64,000 bases of DNA from Geothrix limicola (GCF_030268085.1 NZ_BSDE01000008.1:1-64000), one strand, 5' to 3'; positions 39,239 through 47,729 are shown, counted from the stretch's first letter. Notes: generated from the letters alone by a model not told the origin. Numbers and translations are program-made.

Positions 39239-39265
39239 GGGGTGTCCTTCACCCCCGGCGTTTTT
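39239..39265 (+). terminator. Hairpin with T-run between aspS and NHL gene
   Basis: A 6-bp GC-rich stem (GGGGTG 39239-39244, CACCCC 39250-39255) is followed by CGGCGTTTTT. It lies about 100 nt after aspS and ends 18 nt before the next start codon, so it may end aspS transcripts or act as a leader element of the next gene. The stem is short. Confidence 0.45.
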
Positions 39266-39282
39266 GATCTCTTGGAGGTTCA

Positions 39283-40683
39283 ATGTTTCAGGAATTCCCC
39301 GCCCCCGGGGGAAGGCTCGAGCCGATGCGGCCCCAGGCCAACTCAGGCCGGGCCGCGCGATGGATGCGCATGTCCCGCAGACTGGTCCTCCCCCTCCTGC
39401 TCCTGAGCTTGCCCCTGGGCCTGGGCCTCGGTTGCAGCCACCACCACGACACGTCTTCCGATCCCGGCACGCCCCCCGCCATCACCACCAATCCCACGAG
39501 CGTCGAAATCGTGTCGGGGCGCCAGGTGAGCTTCACCGTGACCGCCACCGGCGAGGCCACGCTCCGCTACCAGTGGGCCAAGGACGGCGTCAACATCCTG
39601 GGCGCCATCAACTCGACCTACACGATCTACAACCCCAAGGGTTCGGATTCCGGCAGCTACACGGTGACCGTGACCAATCCGAACGGCACCGCGACAAGCA
39701 CGGCGGCCACCCTGAAGGTGGATGTCGCCCTGCCCTTCAACACGCCCACGGGCATCGCCGCGGATGCCGCGGGCAACCTCTACGTCTCTGACTCGGCCGA
39801 TCACACCATCTGGAAGGTGAGCCCCACCCGCCAGATGACGCTGCTCGCCGGCGGCTCCGGCCTGCCCGGTTCCAACGATGGCCTAGGCGGCCTCGCCCGC
39901 TTCAACACCCCCGGCGGTCTGGCCCTCGATCCCGCCGGCAACCTGCTGGTGGCCGACACCGGCAACCACACCATCCGCCGCATCGCCCCCGATGGCACCG
40001 TCACCACGGTGGCCGGTACCGCGGGCGCCCCCGGCAGCGCCGACGGCCTCGGGGCCGCCGCCCGGTTCTACGCCCCCTCCGGCCTGGCCGTGAACGCGAC
40101 GGGCCAGGTCTACATCGCCGATTCCCTCAACCACACCGTCCGCCTCATGGCGACGGATGGCACCGTCAGCACCTATGCGGGCCTCGCCGGCCTGCCGGGC
40201 CAGACGGATGGCGCCCGCGCCTCGGCCCAGTTCAACCAGCCCAACGGGCTGGCGCTCGCCGCCGACGGCACCCTCTACATTGCGGACTTCGGCAACTCCG
40301 TCATCCGCGCCATCTCCCCGGGCGGGACCACCTCCCTCTTCTCCGGCAAGTACAACAACCGTGGCTACCTCGATGGCAGCGCGACCACGGCCATGTTCAG
40401 CCAGCCCGTGGGACTCGCCCTCGATGCCGCCAGCGGCACCCTGTATGTGGCGGATTCGAGCAACCACGCCATTCGCAAGGTCAGCGCCACGGGCACGGTC
40501 AGCCTCCTGGCCGGTTCGGGAACGCTCGGAAACCAGGACGGACAGGGTTCGGCCGGCCTGTTCAACCTGCCCTGTGGCCTCGCGGTTACGCCCGGCGGCA
40601 GCCTCGCCATCGCGGACACGGACAATCACCTGCTGCGCAACGTGACCTCCGCCGGGCTCGTGTCCACCTACCTCGTCCCCTGA
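39283..40683 (+). CDS. Secreted Ig-like and NHL-repeat lipoprotein
   Basis: A 466-residue exported protein. ATG at 39283 is backed by GGAGG, giving about 28 residues before a hydrophobic signal that ends in a lipobox-like LGLGCSHH. An Ig-like domain follows (about 65-145, with YQWAKDG and SGSYTVTVTN), then a beta-propeller of NHL repeats, each with a GLA-type strand, DxxGNLYVAD and HTIRRI-type closing. Such proteins bind ligands or partners at the cell surface; no enzyme motif is seen. The unusually long segment before the signal may mean that the real start is ATG 39364, within MRMSRRLVLP. Confidence 0.85.
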   Translation: MFQEFPAPGGRLEPMRPQANSGRAARWMRMSRRLVLPLLLLSLPLGLGLGCSHHHDTSSDPGTPPAITTNPTSVEIVSGRQVSFTVTATGEATLRYQWAKDGVNILGAINSTYTIYNPKGSDSGSYTVTVTNPNGTATSTAATLKVDVALPFNTPTGIAADAAGNLYVSDSADHTIWKVSPTRQMTLLAGGSGLPGSNDGLGGLARFNTPGGLALDPAGNLLVADTGNHTIRRIAPDGTVTTVAGTAGAPGSADGLGAAARFYAPSGLAVNATGQVYIADSLNHTVRLMATDGTVSTYAGLAGLPGQTDGARASAQFNQPNGLALAADGTLYIADFGNSVIRAISPGGTTSLFSGKYNNRGYLDGSATTAMFSQPVGLALDAASGTLYVADSSNHAIRKVSATGTVSLLAGSGTLGNQDGQGSAGLFNLPCGLAVTPGGSLAIADTDNHLLRNVTSAGLVSTYLVP

Positions 40684-40712
40684 CGCGCGTCCAAACCAGC
40701 GTTCCGACCTGC

Positions 40713-40750
40713 CACGGGGCCGAACCGGATGAACCCGGCTCGGCCCCGTG
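40713..40750 (+). terminator. Intrinsic terminator after NHL-repeat gene
   Basis: A 10-bp perfect outer stem (CACGGGGCCG / CGGCCCCGTG) with a partly paired inner CCGG/CCGG, 30 nt after the stop codon. Confidence 0.75.
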
Positions 40751-40789
40751 TCACACTTGGGTAGCCCCACCTGTTCGGGAAGGAACCTC

Positions 40790-41356
40790 ATGACGTCAGC
40801 TTCTGGCAGCGCCCCCAAGAAGGTGAAGGAGAAGCGGCAGACGCCCGAGGAACGCCAGGCGGCCCTGCGCTACAACCACATGATGTACGGCCCCACGGCT
40901 GGCGAATTCCGCCCCGCGGCCAAGAAGATCAACCTGGGCGGGGCCTACCTCAACCACCCCAAGTTCCAGGCCCTCATGGCGGCCTTCAAGAAGGGCACGG
41001 CCTACCAGTTCGACGTCAATGACAAAGGCCGGGCCTACACCGTGTCCACGGATGGCACCCAGATCCTCTTCGACGGCCGCACCCTCTACTACTCTAGGCC
41101 CTGCAACCGCTTCGAGGATCACCTGCTGCTCGACCGGAGCGTGGCGGTGCAGTACCAGAACCTCGACGCCCTCGTGCATCTCGCGGTCGCCGTGCTGCGC
41201 AGCCTCTCCGACCTGGGCAGCCCGCAGCTCAGCTTCTTCAACCACGAGTTCATCTACGGCGACGAGCCGCTGGAAGCCGGCATCGCCAGCCAGGGCCCGA
41301 ACCTGCTCATCGGCTCCTTCAAGCACCAGAAGGTGCAGGAGAAGCCCAGGAAGTAG
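40790..41356 (+). CDS. Conserved-looking hypothetical cytoplasmic protein
   Basis: A 188-residue protein of unknown family. ATG at 40790 follows GAAGGAAC. It begins with a Lys-rich segment (APKKVKEKRQTPEERQ), has no signal or membrane helix, and has a mixed alpha/beta look with LFDGRTLYYSRPC and a late SFFNHEFIYGDEP segment. It is flanked by terminators on both sides, so it is a single-gene unit. No function can be proposed. Confidence 0.75.
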   Translation: MTSASGSAPKKVKEKRQTPEERQAALRYNHMMYGPTAGEFRPAAKKINLGGAYLNHPKFQALMAAFKKGTAYQFDVNDKGRAYTVSTDGTQILFDGRTLYYSRPCNRFEDHLLLDRSVAVQYQNLDALVHLAVAVLRSLSDLGSPQLSFFNHEFIYGDEPLEAGIASQGPNLLIGSFKHQKVQEKPRK

Positions 41357-41359
41357 GAC

Positions 41360-41383
41360 GGAAGGGGCCTTCGCCCCGTTTCC
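41360..41383 (+). terminator. Hairpin after hypothetical gene
   Basis: A GGGGC-CTTC-GCCCC hairpin extended by GGAA/TTTCC with a one-base bulge, starting 3 nt after the stop codon. Confidence 0.6.
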
Positions 41384-41428
41384 ACCCCTGCCATGGCTGT
41401 GTCCCTCGATGGGCCTATTTTGTAAGGC

Positions 41429-41971
41429 GTGACTCCCGCGCTGCTGCTCCCCGTTCTGCTGTCCCTGGTTGCCGATCCCGGGCCGGGCGGTGCGCCGGGC
41501 GGGAAGGAGGCCCGCATGGAACTCCGGACATCAGCCTTTCCCAATGGCGGGGCCATTCCCCGGGTGCACACCGCGGACGGCGCCGACCGCTCCCCGGCCC
41601 TCCAGTGGACCGATCCGCCCACGGGCACCCAGGCCTTCGCCCTGATCGTGGATGATCCCGACGCCCCAGCGGGCACCTGGGTCCACTGGGTGCTCTACGA
41701 TCTGCCGGGCACCGTGCGAACCCTGGCGGAGGACCAGCCCCGCAAGGCTGACCTTCCCGGTGGCGCCAAACAAGGGAAGAACAGCTGGGGCAGGCTGGGC
41801 TGGAACGGCCCTTCGCCACCGCCGGGACGGCCCCACCGCTACTTCTTCCGCCTCAAGGCCCTGTCGACGTCCCTGGGCCTGCCCCCGGGCGCGACGTGTT
41901 CCCAGGTGGATGCGACCCTGAAGGGCAAGGTGCTGGCCGAAGCGGCCTGGATGGGCACCTACGGGCGCTGA
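41429..41971 (+). CDS. PEBP-family (YbhB/YbcL) Raf-kinase-inhibitor-like protein
   Basis: A 180-residue exported protein of the phosphatidylethanolamine-binding family. A short signal (LLLPVLLSLVADPG) is followed by the conserved ligand-site motifs: SPALQW, DDPDAPAGTWVHWVLYD and GRPHRYFFRLKAL. GTG at 41429 is the only start that keeps the signal. Bacterial members are poorly characterised. This is the last clearly high-GC gene before a lower-GC stretch. Confidence 0.9.
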   Translation: MTPALLLPVLLSLVADPGPGGAPGGKEARMELRTSAFPNGGAIPRVHTADGADRSPALQWTDPPTGTQAFALIVDDPDAPAGTWVHWVLYDLPGTVRTLAEDQPRKADLPGGAKQGKNSWGRLGWNGPSPPPGRPHRYFFRLKALSTSLGLPPGATCSQVDATLKGKVLAEAAWMGTYGR

Positions 41972-42364
41972 GGCTTGACGCTGGCGGCTGGGCGGGTTGA
42001 TTTGTCGGATCACCCAAAAGCTCCCATTCGAATGCGCGGCTCACGACCTGCCAGCTCAACCTAAAGCCAGGTTCGCATTCTTGGATGGGCTCACCCGAAA
42101 ATTCCTTATTTCCGATCCAAGAAAAGGAACACTCCAACCATGTACCGTTTTTCTTGGATCTAAATTCTCTACCCTTGCACTCAGGATGGCCTGAAACCTG
42201 CCGAAGCCGAAGAACGCATCCAGATGAACTCGGCCATTAGGGAGACCCAAAATCTCTTCACGCGTTTCGTATACGATGGTGAAGAACAAACCAAGTATTC
42301 AGGTTCAGCGTTTAGGCCCGTTTCTCATTTTTCAAATCCCGGCTCATCAAGATGAAGGGGTCTC
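41972..42364. other. Gene-poor lower-GC stretch with a 12-bp inverted repeat
   Basis: No convincing gene was found. A 77-codon frame on the minus strand (42056-42289) and a 65-codon frame on the plus strand lack ribosome sites and recognisable domains. The stretch contains a perfect 12-bp inverted repeat, GATCCAAGAAAA (42114-42125) with its complement at 42149-42160, separated by 23 nt. Base composition falls here relative to the left side, which may mark an old insertion edge. Confidence 0.6.
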
Positions 42365-44128
42365 ATGCGTTGGAATGAAACAGTTCTGGGATTGGTTTGT
42401 GCCGCTGTTGTTTCGAGCGGATGCGGAGGTGGTGGCAAAGGCTCCTCGAATCCCGGCCCCCAACCGCCCAGCCTCACGGTTTCCACCACTGCGGTTACGG
42501 TGACCACCTTCCCTCAGAATCTATCCACGACTGCATCGGCGACGGTCGACCTCACGATTTCGGGGACCATTCCCACCGGTGGAATCTATATCGGGGGTAA
42601 CGCCACCAACAACGGCATTCAAACCATTGCGTCGAGCCAAACCAGCAGCAAATCACTCACGCTTACCATCACCTTCAAAGATGCGAGTTCCCTGGCCCCG
42701 GGAATATACGGCGACACCATCACCGTGGTCGCAGCGACCGATCAGGCAGGCAACAACCAAATCCAAAACAGCCCTCAATCCATTAGCACCACCTACAAGG
42801 TGCTCTACCCACAACCCCAGGTGGCCTTGATGAGTCCGGCTTCGGCCTACGTGGGAGGGCCCGCCTTCACGCTGAGCCTCACGGGTACTGGTTTCAGGCC
42901 GAACGCGCAGGTTTTTTGGGATGGGACTCCCATGCCGACCACCTACCTGTCGGACACCAGCATCACGGCTGCCATTCCGGCCCAGGCGGTTGCCGCGGCT
43001 GGCTCGCCACGTATTACGGTCGGGGGGCCGGATGTTGGGACCAGCGTCCCGATGCCGTTTCCCATCGCCAATGCCCAGGCAGCTTTCCTCAATGTTCCGG
43101 CCATGGACATCGTGTGGGATCGCATCCATCAGGTCATCTATGCCGCCAATGCGACCATCGCTGCCTCGGGCCCCAATACCGTCGCCCCCAACACCATTCT
43201 CGCCATCGATCCGGTGAGTGGCCAGGTCAAGACATCTGCCTCCACGCTCGGAACCGCCTACCCGGCCCCCGCGGGTCCAATGCGCCTTGCCCTTTCCGAA
43301 GACTGCAACTTCCTCTACGCGTACATCATTGAGAACCCGGCCAATGGGAATCTTCTTTCAGAATGGTCCACCATTCAGCGATTCACCCTCCCTTCCCTGA
43401 CCCTAGATACCAGTTTCTCCATCCCATTCGGGTCCAACAGCCTCGGCGGGGAATACGACGTTTCTGCCATGGCTGTTGCTCCTGGTGCGCCGCATACCCT
43501 CGCGATCGGCAGGGCCTCATCGGGTTGGCGCGATGCAGGAGTGGCCGTCTTCGACGATGCCATCCAAAGAGGCCCCGCCCTGGTGGCTTCCAGCAATGGC
43601 CTTCCACCGAACGATCTCGCGTGGGGAACGAACGCCTCCACCCTCTACGCAACCAATTCTTGGTCCCCGGTCTGTGAATTCATGATCCTGAATGTGAATA
43701 CCGGCGGCTCGACCCTTCAGCTGGACCTGACAAACACCTTGACCGAAGGTGTTCACGACATTCACATGATTCCCTCTACAGGAAAAATCTACGTCGGCAA
43801 TGGCCAGATTCTCGATGCCGCCACAGGTCAAATCGTGGGGGCCTGCGGGAGTGGATGGTCAGGGGTGGCCCTTGATCCAGCATTGGGCCTCGCTTTCTTC
43901 CTCGACTTCTCTTCACCGCAACCGGGCGGTTGGTCATTCAACATCCGCTCCTATGACCTGGCCCATTCCACCCCGGTTTCTACGACCTTTGTTCCCACAC
44001 TCCAATTCCAGTACGCCCCCGAATACCGCCCTCGCAAGATCATTCGATGCGGCCCCTCGACACTGGCCTTGGGGGGGAATGGATTCCCCATCTGCCTGGT
44101 CACAGGACCGTTCGCGCAAGGGAAATGA
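42365..44128 (+). CDS. Lipoprotein with IPT/TIG-like domain and predicted beta-propeller
   Basis: A 587-residue secreted protein. The signal ends in a lipobox-like VVSSGCGGGG. A domain of beta strands follows, then an IPT/TIG-like segment (about 150-235: LMSPASAYVGGPAFTLSLTG, FWDGTPMPTTYLSD). The C-terminal 350 residues have YVTN-like propeller repeats (VIYAANATI, ILAIDPVSGQV, LAFFLDFSSP). No enzyme motif is present. Its GC content is lower than that of the flanking housekeeping genes, and it stands alone between a gene-poor stretch and the ArsR operon. Confidence 0.8.
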   Translation: MRWNETVLGLVCAAVVSSGCGGGGKGSSNPGPQPPSLTVSTTAVTVTTFPQNLSTTASATVDLTISGTIPTGGIYIGGNATNNGIQTIASSQTSSKSLTLTITFKDASSLAPGIYGDTITVVAATDQAGNNQIQNSPQSISTTYKVLYPQPQVALMSPASAYVGGPAFTLSLTGTGFRPNAQVFWDGTPMPTTYLSDTSITAAIPAQAVAAAGSPRITVGGPDVGTSVPMPFPIANAQAAFLNVPAMDIVWDRIHQVIYAANATIAASGPNTVAPNTILAIDPVSGQVKTSASTLGTAYPAPAGPMRLALSEDCNFLYAYIIENPANGNLLSEWSTIQRFTLPSLTLDTSFSIPFGSNSLGGEYDVSAMAVAPGAPHTLAIGRASSGWRDAGVAVFDDAIQRGPALVASSNGLPPNDLAWGTNASTLYATNSWSPVCEFMILNVNTGGSTLQLDLTNTLTEGVHDIHMIPSTGKIYVGNGQILDAATGQIVGACGSGWSGVALDPALGLAFFLDFSSPQPGGWSFNIRSYDLAHSTPVSTTFVPTLQFQYAPEYRPRKIIRCGPSTLALGGNGFPICLVTGPFAQGK

Positions 44129-44214
44129 ACACTTTTATTACACTGGCACTTGGGCGCTTCTGACTTCAGCCACCCCGCCCTTCTCCAATGGAGGTGTAAG
44201 AAGGTTTTCAAAAA

Positions 44215-44274
44215 ATGCAACCAAGGGGTTGCATCAAAACCTGGATGCCCTAACATGCAACCAGGAGGTTACAC
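44215..44274 (+). promoter_or_regulatory. Two palindromic operators of the SRPBCC-ArsR operon
   Basis: Site 1 is a perfect 8-4-8 palindrome, ATGCAACC-AAGG-GGTTGCAT (44215-44234). Site 2, ATGCAACC-AGGA-GGTTACAC (44255-44274), has the same left arm and a two-base-changed right arm, and it contains the ribosome site AGGAGG of the SRPBCC gene. Centres are 40 bp apart. The downstream ArsR protein is the natural binder; occupancy of site 2 would also cover the ribosome-site DNA. Confidence 0.8.
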
Positions 44275-44733
44275 ATGAACCCATCGACCACCGATTGCAT
44301 CCGGAAGGAGATCCACCTTCGCGCGCCGCGGACGCGGGTCTGGAAGGCGCTTTCAGATGCCACGGAATTCGGCACCTGGTTCGGAATGAAGCTGGAAGGC
44401 CCCTTTGTGCCCGGCCAGCCGGTCTTCGGACGGATCACGCACAAAGACTACGAGCACATCCACCTGGAGATGAGGGTCGAGCGCATGGAGCCCGAATCCC
44501 TCTTCTCCTACCGCTGGCACCCCTACCCCATGGACCTGAAGCGGGATTACACGCAGGAGCCCATGACCCTCGTGGAATTCCACCTGGAGGCCGTGGAGGA
44601 CGGCACCCGGCTCAGCGTCGTGGAATCCGGCTTCGACCAGTTGCCCGCCGATCGCCGCGACGAGGCCTTCCGCATGAACGAGGGCGGCTGGACGGGCCAG
44701 ATGGCCCGCATCGAACGCTATGTCGCGAGCTGA
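44275..44733 (+). CDS. SRPBCC (AHSA1-like) family protein
   Basis: A 152-residue protein of the START-like SRPBCC fold, which forms a hydrophobic ligand pocket. The N-terminal strand and helix IRKEIHLRAPRTRVWKALSD, then FGTWFG, and late TLVEFHLEAVEDGTRLSVVESGF and the C-terminal helix GGWTGQMARIERYV match the AHSA1/YndB type. It overlaps the ArsR gene by 14 nt. Pairing of AHSA1-like proteins with ArsR regulators is common in bacteria; the ligand is unknown. Tight control is suggested by the two upstream palindromes. Confidence 0.9.
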   Translation: MNPSTTDCIRKEIHLRAPRTRVWKALSDATEFGTWFGMKLEGPFVPGQPVFGRITHKDYEHIHLEMRVERMEPESLFSYRWHPYPMDLKRDYTQEPMTLVEFHLEAVEDGTRLSVVESGFDQLPADRRDEAFRMNEGGWTGQMARIERYVAS

Positions 44734-45064
44734 AGCCCTCTCCCCCGCGCGCCTGAAGGATGCCGCGCCGCTCTTCGCCGCCCTGGGCGACGCCACGCGC
44801 CTGGGCCTGCTCGTCAGCCTCTGTTCCGGCGGCCCCGTCACGGTGACGCATCTGAGCGGCCAGTTCGCCGTGTCGCGCCAGGCCATCACCAAGCATCTCG
44901 AAGTGCTGTCCGAGGCGGGCCTCGTCAAGAGCACCCGCGAGGGCCGGGAACGCATCTGGGCCTTCGAACCCAAGCGCCTGGATGACGCCCACGCCTACCT
45001 GGAGCGCCTGTCCAAGCAGTGGGATGTCGCCCTGGGCCGCCTCAAAGCCTTCGTCGAAACCTAG
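44720..45064 (+). CDS. ArsR-family transcriptional regulator
   Basis: A 114-residue winged-helix regulator. The recognition region VTHLSGQFAVSRQAITKHLEVL (residues 36-57) and the wing STREGRERIWAFEP are typical. The metal-binding ELCVCDL motif of arsenic sensors is absent, so it belongs to the non-metal subgroup that accompanies SRPBCC proteins. The start lies inside the SRPBCC gene, so translation is coupled. It is the likely binder of the ATGCAACC palindromes upstream. Confidence 0.92.
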   Translation: MSRAEALSPARLKDAAPLFAALGDATRLGLLVSLCSGGPVTVTHLSGQFAVSRQAITKHLEVLSEAGLVKSTREGRERIWAFEPKRLDDAHAYLERLSKQWDVALGRLKAFVET

Positions 45065-45156
45065 AAAGCGAACGCAACCTCCGCCCATATCCGATGGGCC
45101 CACGCCCCACTTCGCGGGAGGGCCTCGCCCTGCCTGCTTTTCTCAAGGAGTACCCC

Positions 45157-45609
45157 ATGTCCCAACCCTGGACCGCCCTCTTCGGCATCCATCGGGATGT
45201 CCTGCTGGAGAAGAACCTCGCCGACGTCACCCAAAGCCAGGCGGATCAACCGCCCGCTGACGACGTGAACAGCATCACGTGGATCCTCGATCACATCCTG
45301 GAATACCGCCACGAACTCCTCAGGGACGTGTTCAAGTCTCCCTACAGGCCGGCGGCGACCGCGCCCAAAACGTTGGCCCAATTCAAAGCCGCCGTGGCGG
45401 ACACGCAGGCGGCCCTGGACGAAGCCTTCGGCTCCGCCGAATGGGATGCATCGCATTTCCATCCCGCGTTCCAGGCCTCCCTGCCCCTGGCCCAGATCGT
45501 AGGCACGTATTTCATGCACGAGACCTACCACCTGGGCCAGTTGGGCACAGCCCGAAAGCTCCTGGGATTGCCCGGCGCAATCAAACCGCCCGCGAAAGCG
45601 AAGGCCTAA
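45157..45609 (+). CDS. DinB-like four-helix-bundle protein
   Basis: A 150-residue protein of the DinB/YfiT-like fold. The early helix with DVNSITWILDHILEYRHELL carries the first His, and the C-terminal HETYHLGQLGTARKLLGL supplies the His pair of the usual metal triad. ATG at 45157 has AAGGAG 7 nt upstream. DinB-like proteins include thiol-dependent transferases and stress proteins; the exact role is unknown. It is followed by a strong terminator. Confidence 0.85.
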   Translation: MSQPWTALFGIHRDVLLEKNLADVTQSQADQPPADDVNSITWILDHILEYRHELLRDVFKSPYRPAATAPKTLAQFKAAVADTQAALDEAFGSAEWDASHFHPAFQASLPLAQIVGTYFMHETYHLGQLGTARKLLGLPGAIKPPAKAKA

Positions 45610-45612
45610 TTG

Positions 45613-45658
45613 GAGGGCCCGTGCCGGCCGGAAGATATCCGCGTCGGCACGGGCCCTC
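45613..45658 (+). terminator. Strong hairpin after DinB-like gene
   Basis: A perfect 14-bp stem (45613-45626 with 45645-45658) and an 18-nt loop, 3 nt after the stop codon, with no T-run. Confidence 0.75.
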
Positions 45659-45692
45659 ACACCCATCTCGAACGACAAGGGAGGCATGGGGC

Positions 45693-46418
45693 ATGGCCCA
45701 TCTCAAGATCGGAATCATCGGCTCAGGCAGCATGGGTAGCACCCTGGCCCGCCACCTCACCAGACTCGATCACCGCGTCATGCTCTCGAATGCGCGGGGG
45801 CCTGAAAGCCTGAAATCCCTGACCGACGAGATCGGCGCGACGCCCGTGTCCGTGGCCGAAGCCGCCCGGGCCGGAGACATCGTCATCCTCGCGATCCCCA
45901 CGAAAGCCATTCCTATCCTTCCGGCGGGGATGTTCTCGAACCTGCGGGAAGGGGTCATCGTCGTCGATATCGGCAACTACCATCCCGAACTCCGCGATGG
46001 CCGCATCGAGGCCATCGACCGGGGCCTGCTCGACAGCCAGTGGGTCGCGCAGCAGATCGGCCGTCCCGTAATCAAGGTCTTCAACAACATCTTCGCCCAG
46101 AGCCTACTCGAGAAGGGTACGCCCAAGGGAACGCCCGGGCGGATCGCGCTTTCCGTCTGCGGAGACGCAACGGACGCCAAGGCCACCGTGCTCCACCTCG
46201 TCGACGACCTCGGCTTCGATCCCGTCGATGCTGGAACCCTGGACGACTCCTGGCGCCAGCAACCCGGAACACCCGCCTACTGCCGGGATCTCGACGCCGC
46301 CTCCCTCCGCCGCGCCCTCACCGAAGCGGATCGAAGCCGAATCTCCGCCTACCGCAGAGAGCAGGAGGCTCGCATCAGAAGGTCCATGCGGGCCGAGGAC
46401 CGTCCCGCCAGCAACTGA
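45693..46418 (+). CDS. F420H2:NADP oxidoreductase-like NAD(P)-binding protein
   Basis: A 241-residue Rossmann-fold oxidoreductase. The dinucleotide motif KIGIIGSGSMGSTLARHL is at the N-terminus, followed by SNARGPESL, where the basic/polar contact for NADP lies, and by IVILAIPTKAIP. VIKVFNNI and the acidic C-terminal segment match the family of F420-dependent NADP reductases and the NADPH-dependent reductases derived from it. GGGAGG lies upstream of ATG 45693. Whether it uses F420 cannot be told. Confidence 0.82.
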   Translation: MAHLKIGIIGSGSMGSTLARHLTRLDHRVMLSNARGPESLKSLTDEIGATPVSVAEAARAGDIVILAIPTKAIPILPAGMFSNLREGVIVVDIGNYHPELRDGRIEAIDRGLLDSQWVAQQIGRPVIKVFNNIFAQSLLEKGTPKGTPGRIALSVCGDATDAKATVLHLVDDLGFDPVDAGTLDDSWRQQPGTPAYCRDLDAASLRRALTEADRSRISAYRREQEARIRRSMRAEDRPASN

Positions 46419-46478
46419 GCCATACTGCAAGCTCCCAATGGCGGAGATACCAGGCAGGATCTACTTCAGAATGAAGGC

Positions 46479-46775
46479 ATGACCCTCACCCTCCGCCACA
46501 AAGCCCAGGCCATCCTCCGTGAGGCGGGCTGGGAGATCCCGCCGCCGCCCTGCATCTGGTCGCCACGCATGGTGCGGTGCGCAGGGCTGTTCGTGGTGGA
46601 GAAGGATGCGCGGGGGAAGTGGCATCCGGAGATCCGCCTCAGCATCCCGCTGCTGCGTCGCCGGGACTGGCCCTGGCCGCAGCAGGTCTGCGGGATGAAC
46701 TGCCACGATCCGCTCCAGGTGCAGCAGCGCATCCTCGAGCACGAGCTCATCCACTACAAGCTATGTAGGGTTTGA
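46479..46775 (+). pseudogene. SprT-like zinc protease, truncated after HExxH
   Basis: A 98-codon frame. The C-terminus holds the zinc motif EHELIHYKL at about residues 86-94, then stops 3 residues later at TGA. SprT-like proteins need about 50 further residues for the third zinc ligand and core, so the gene is cut here. The upstream part has the usual WSPRMVRCAGLFVVE and HPEIRLSIPLL strands and high GC, like the chromosome to the left, whereas the DNA after the stop is different. The simplest reading is that the accessory region to the right replaced its 3' end. Confidence 0.6.
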
Positions 46776-47125
46776 ACCCTTCTTGAATCAGCTGGTTTGG
46801 ACTCGCCTTGGAGAGCCGGGACAGTCTCGGTTACAGGCGCAAACTCTAGGCCAAACCACTGATCGGAACCCAACTGATGACCGGCATTTCCAGGTTGTGG
46901 CGAAATACAGAGAATTCATCGGGGTTCCCACTTAGGGTGGACATGTACCAAGAGAAGGGTCGGCATGGAAGGTGAGTAGGGCAACACCCCATACCATGTC
47001 ACGGGGATGCTGGATTGCCTGCCTCACACAAGCACGCAGGCACGCACCGCAACTCAAGCCACCGCCTTTCCTGTGACGTGCCCCCAGAATCGTCCTCGGA
47101 AAACATCCAGCGAGCATCCGTATGA
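46776..47125. other. Non-coding boundary region
   Basis: About 350 nt without a credible gene. A 69-codon frame on the minus strand (46932-47141) has no family resemblance. Short GGGTTTGAACCC dyad at 46767-46778. It separates the cut SprT-like gene from the RHS operon terminator. Inspection showed no intact tRNA, integrase or insertion-sequence ends. Confidence 0.5.
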
Positions 47126-47158
47126 ACGAGAAACGCCCCACGATGGGGCGTTTCTCGT
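47126..47158 (-). terminator. Strong terminator of RHS operon
   Basis: A perfect 15-bp stem (47126-47140 with 47144-47158) and a 3-nt loop, 16 nt beyond the stop codon of the last gene of the minus-strand RHS operon. The symmetry would let it work from both sides. Confidence 0.85.
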
Positions 47159-47174
47159 GGGAAATGGATTGAAA

Positions 47175-47729
47175 CTACTTTCTAGAAAAGGGCTGAGAGA
47201 TGGGTATTTTCCCATCTGACTGAATGTCTATCTCGAAATTTAGCGCCTTTACTTTCTGCTCCTTTGAGGCCGGATCACGCTCCTCCGAGAATTCCAACTT
47301 GGTGATTTTCAGAACAATATTCATCCCATAGCCAGTAAAGACAACGGGGTTGTTCCGAATTGATCTCTGAAGAAAATCTTCAAGCTCGGCCTTCGTGATA
47401 ACCCCAAAACAGCCGGTCGGAGAATAGGTTCTTTCTCCATTGTTTTTGCAAAGCAGGCATCCTGGAATATACCTTCCGCCTGCTTTGTTGATTCTTAAGC
47501 ACAGAGCCCCACCAAGCTGATCATCCGGCCCATCGATTTCCCATCCGTCCAGATAGGCTTCCAGGATGTAGCGGACGATCTTCTTGTCGTTTTTTAGTCG
47601 GACCACATTTGCTCGATTGTTGCGAGAAAGAGCAAATTTTAACTCTGACGATTCCACGTTACCGTCCGCCTGAAGCACGGAAAACGCAGATAAAAACAGC
47701 AATGCGACCGTTATGTAAATTGCCCTCAT
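47175..47729 (-). CDS. Candidate periplasmic immunity protein for RHS toxin
   Basis: A 184-residue exported protein of no recognised family. It has a Sec signal (IYITVALLFLSAFSVLQA) and a mature part with two Cys pairs (CLLC and a later single Cys), Lys-rich segments, and a C-terminal beta-like stretch (NIVLKITKLEFSE). Its ATG overlaps the RHS stop codon (ATGA), so it is translationally coupled to the toxin gene and last before the terminator. Small genes directly after RHS genes commonly encode immunity proteins. An exported one would imply a toxin that acts in the periplasm, which is inference. Confidence 0.7.
   Translation of the reverse strand: MRAIYITVALLFLSAFSVLQADGNVESSELKFALSRNNRANVVRLKNDKKIVRYILEAYLDGWEIDGPDDQLGGALCLRINKAGGRYIPGCLLCKNNGERTYSPTGCFGVITKAELEDFLQRSIRNNPVVFTGYGMNIVLKITKLEFSEERDPASKEQKVKALNFEIDIQSDGKIPISQPFSRK

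Noticed and set aside
42056-42289. 77-codon minus-strand frame in the gene-poor stretch
   Set aside because: No ribosome site or domain, and it spans the 12-bp inverted repeat; kept only as part of an unassigned region.
46767-46778. GGGTTTGAACCC resembling a tRNA T-arm
   Set aside because: The loop is one base short, no acceptor or anticodon stems pair around it on either strand, and no tRNA-like cloverleaf can be drawn.
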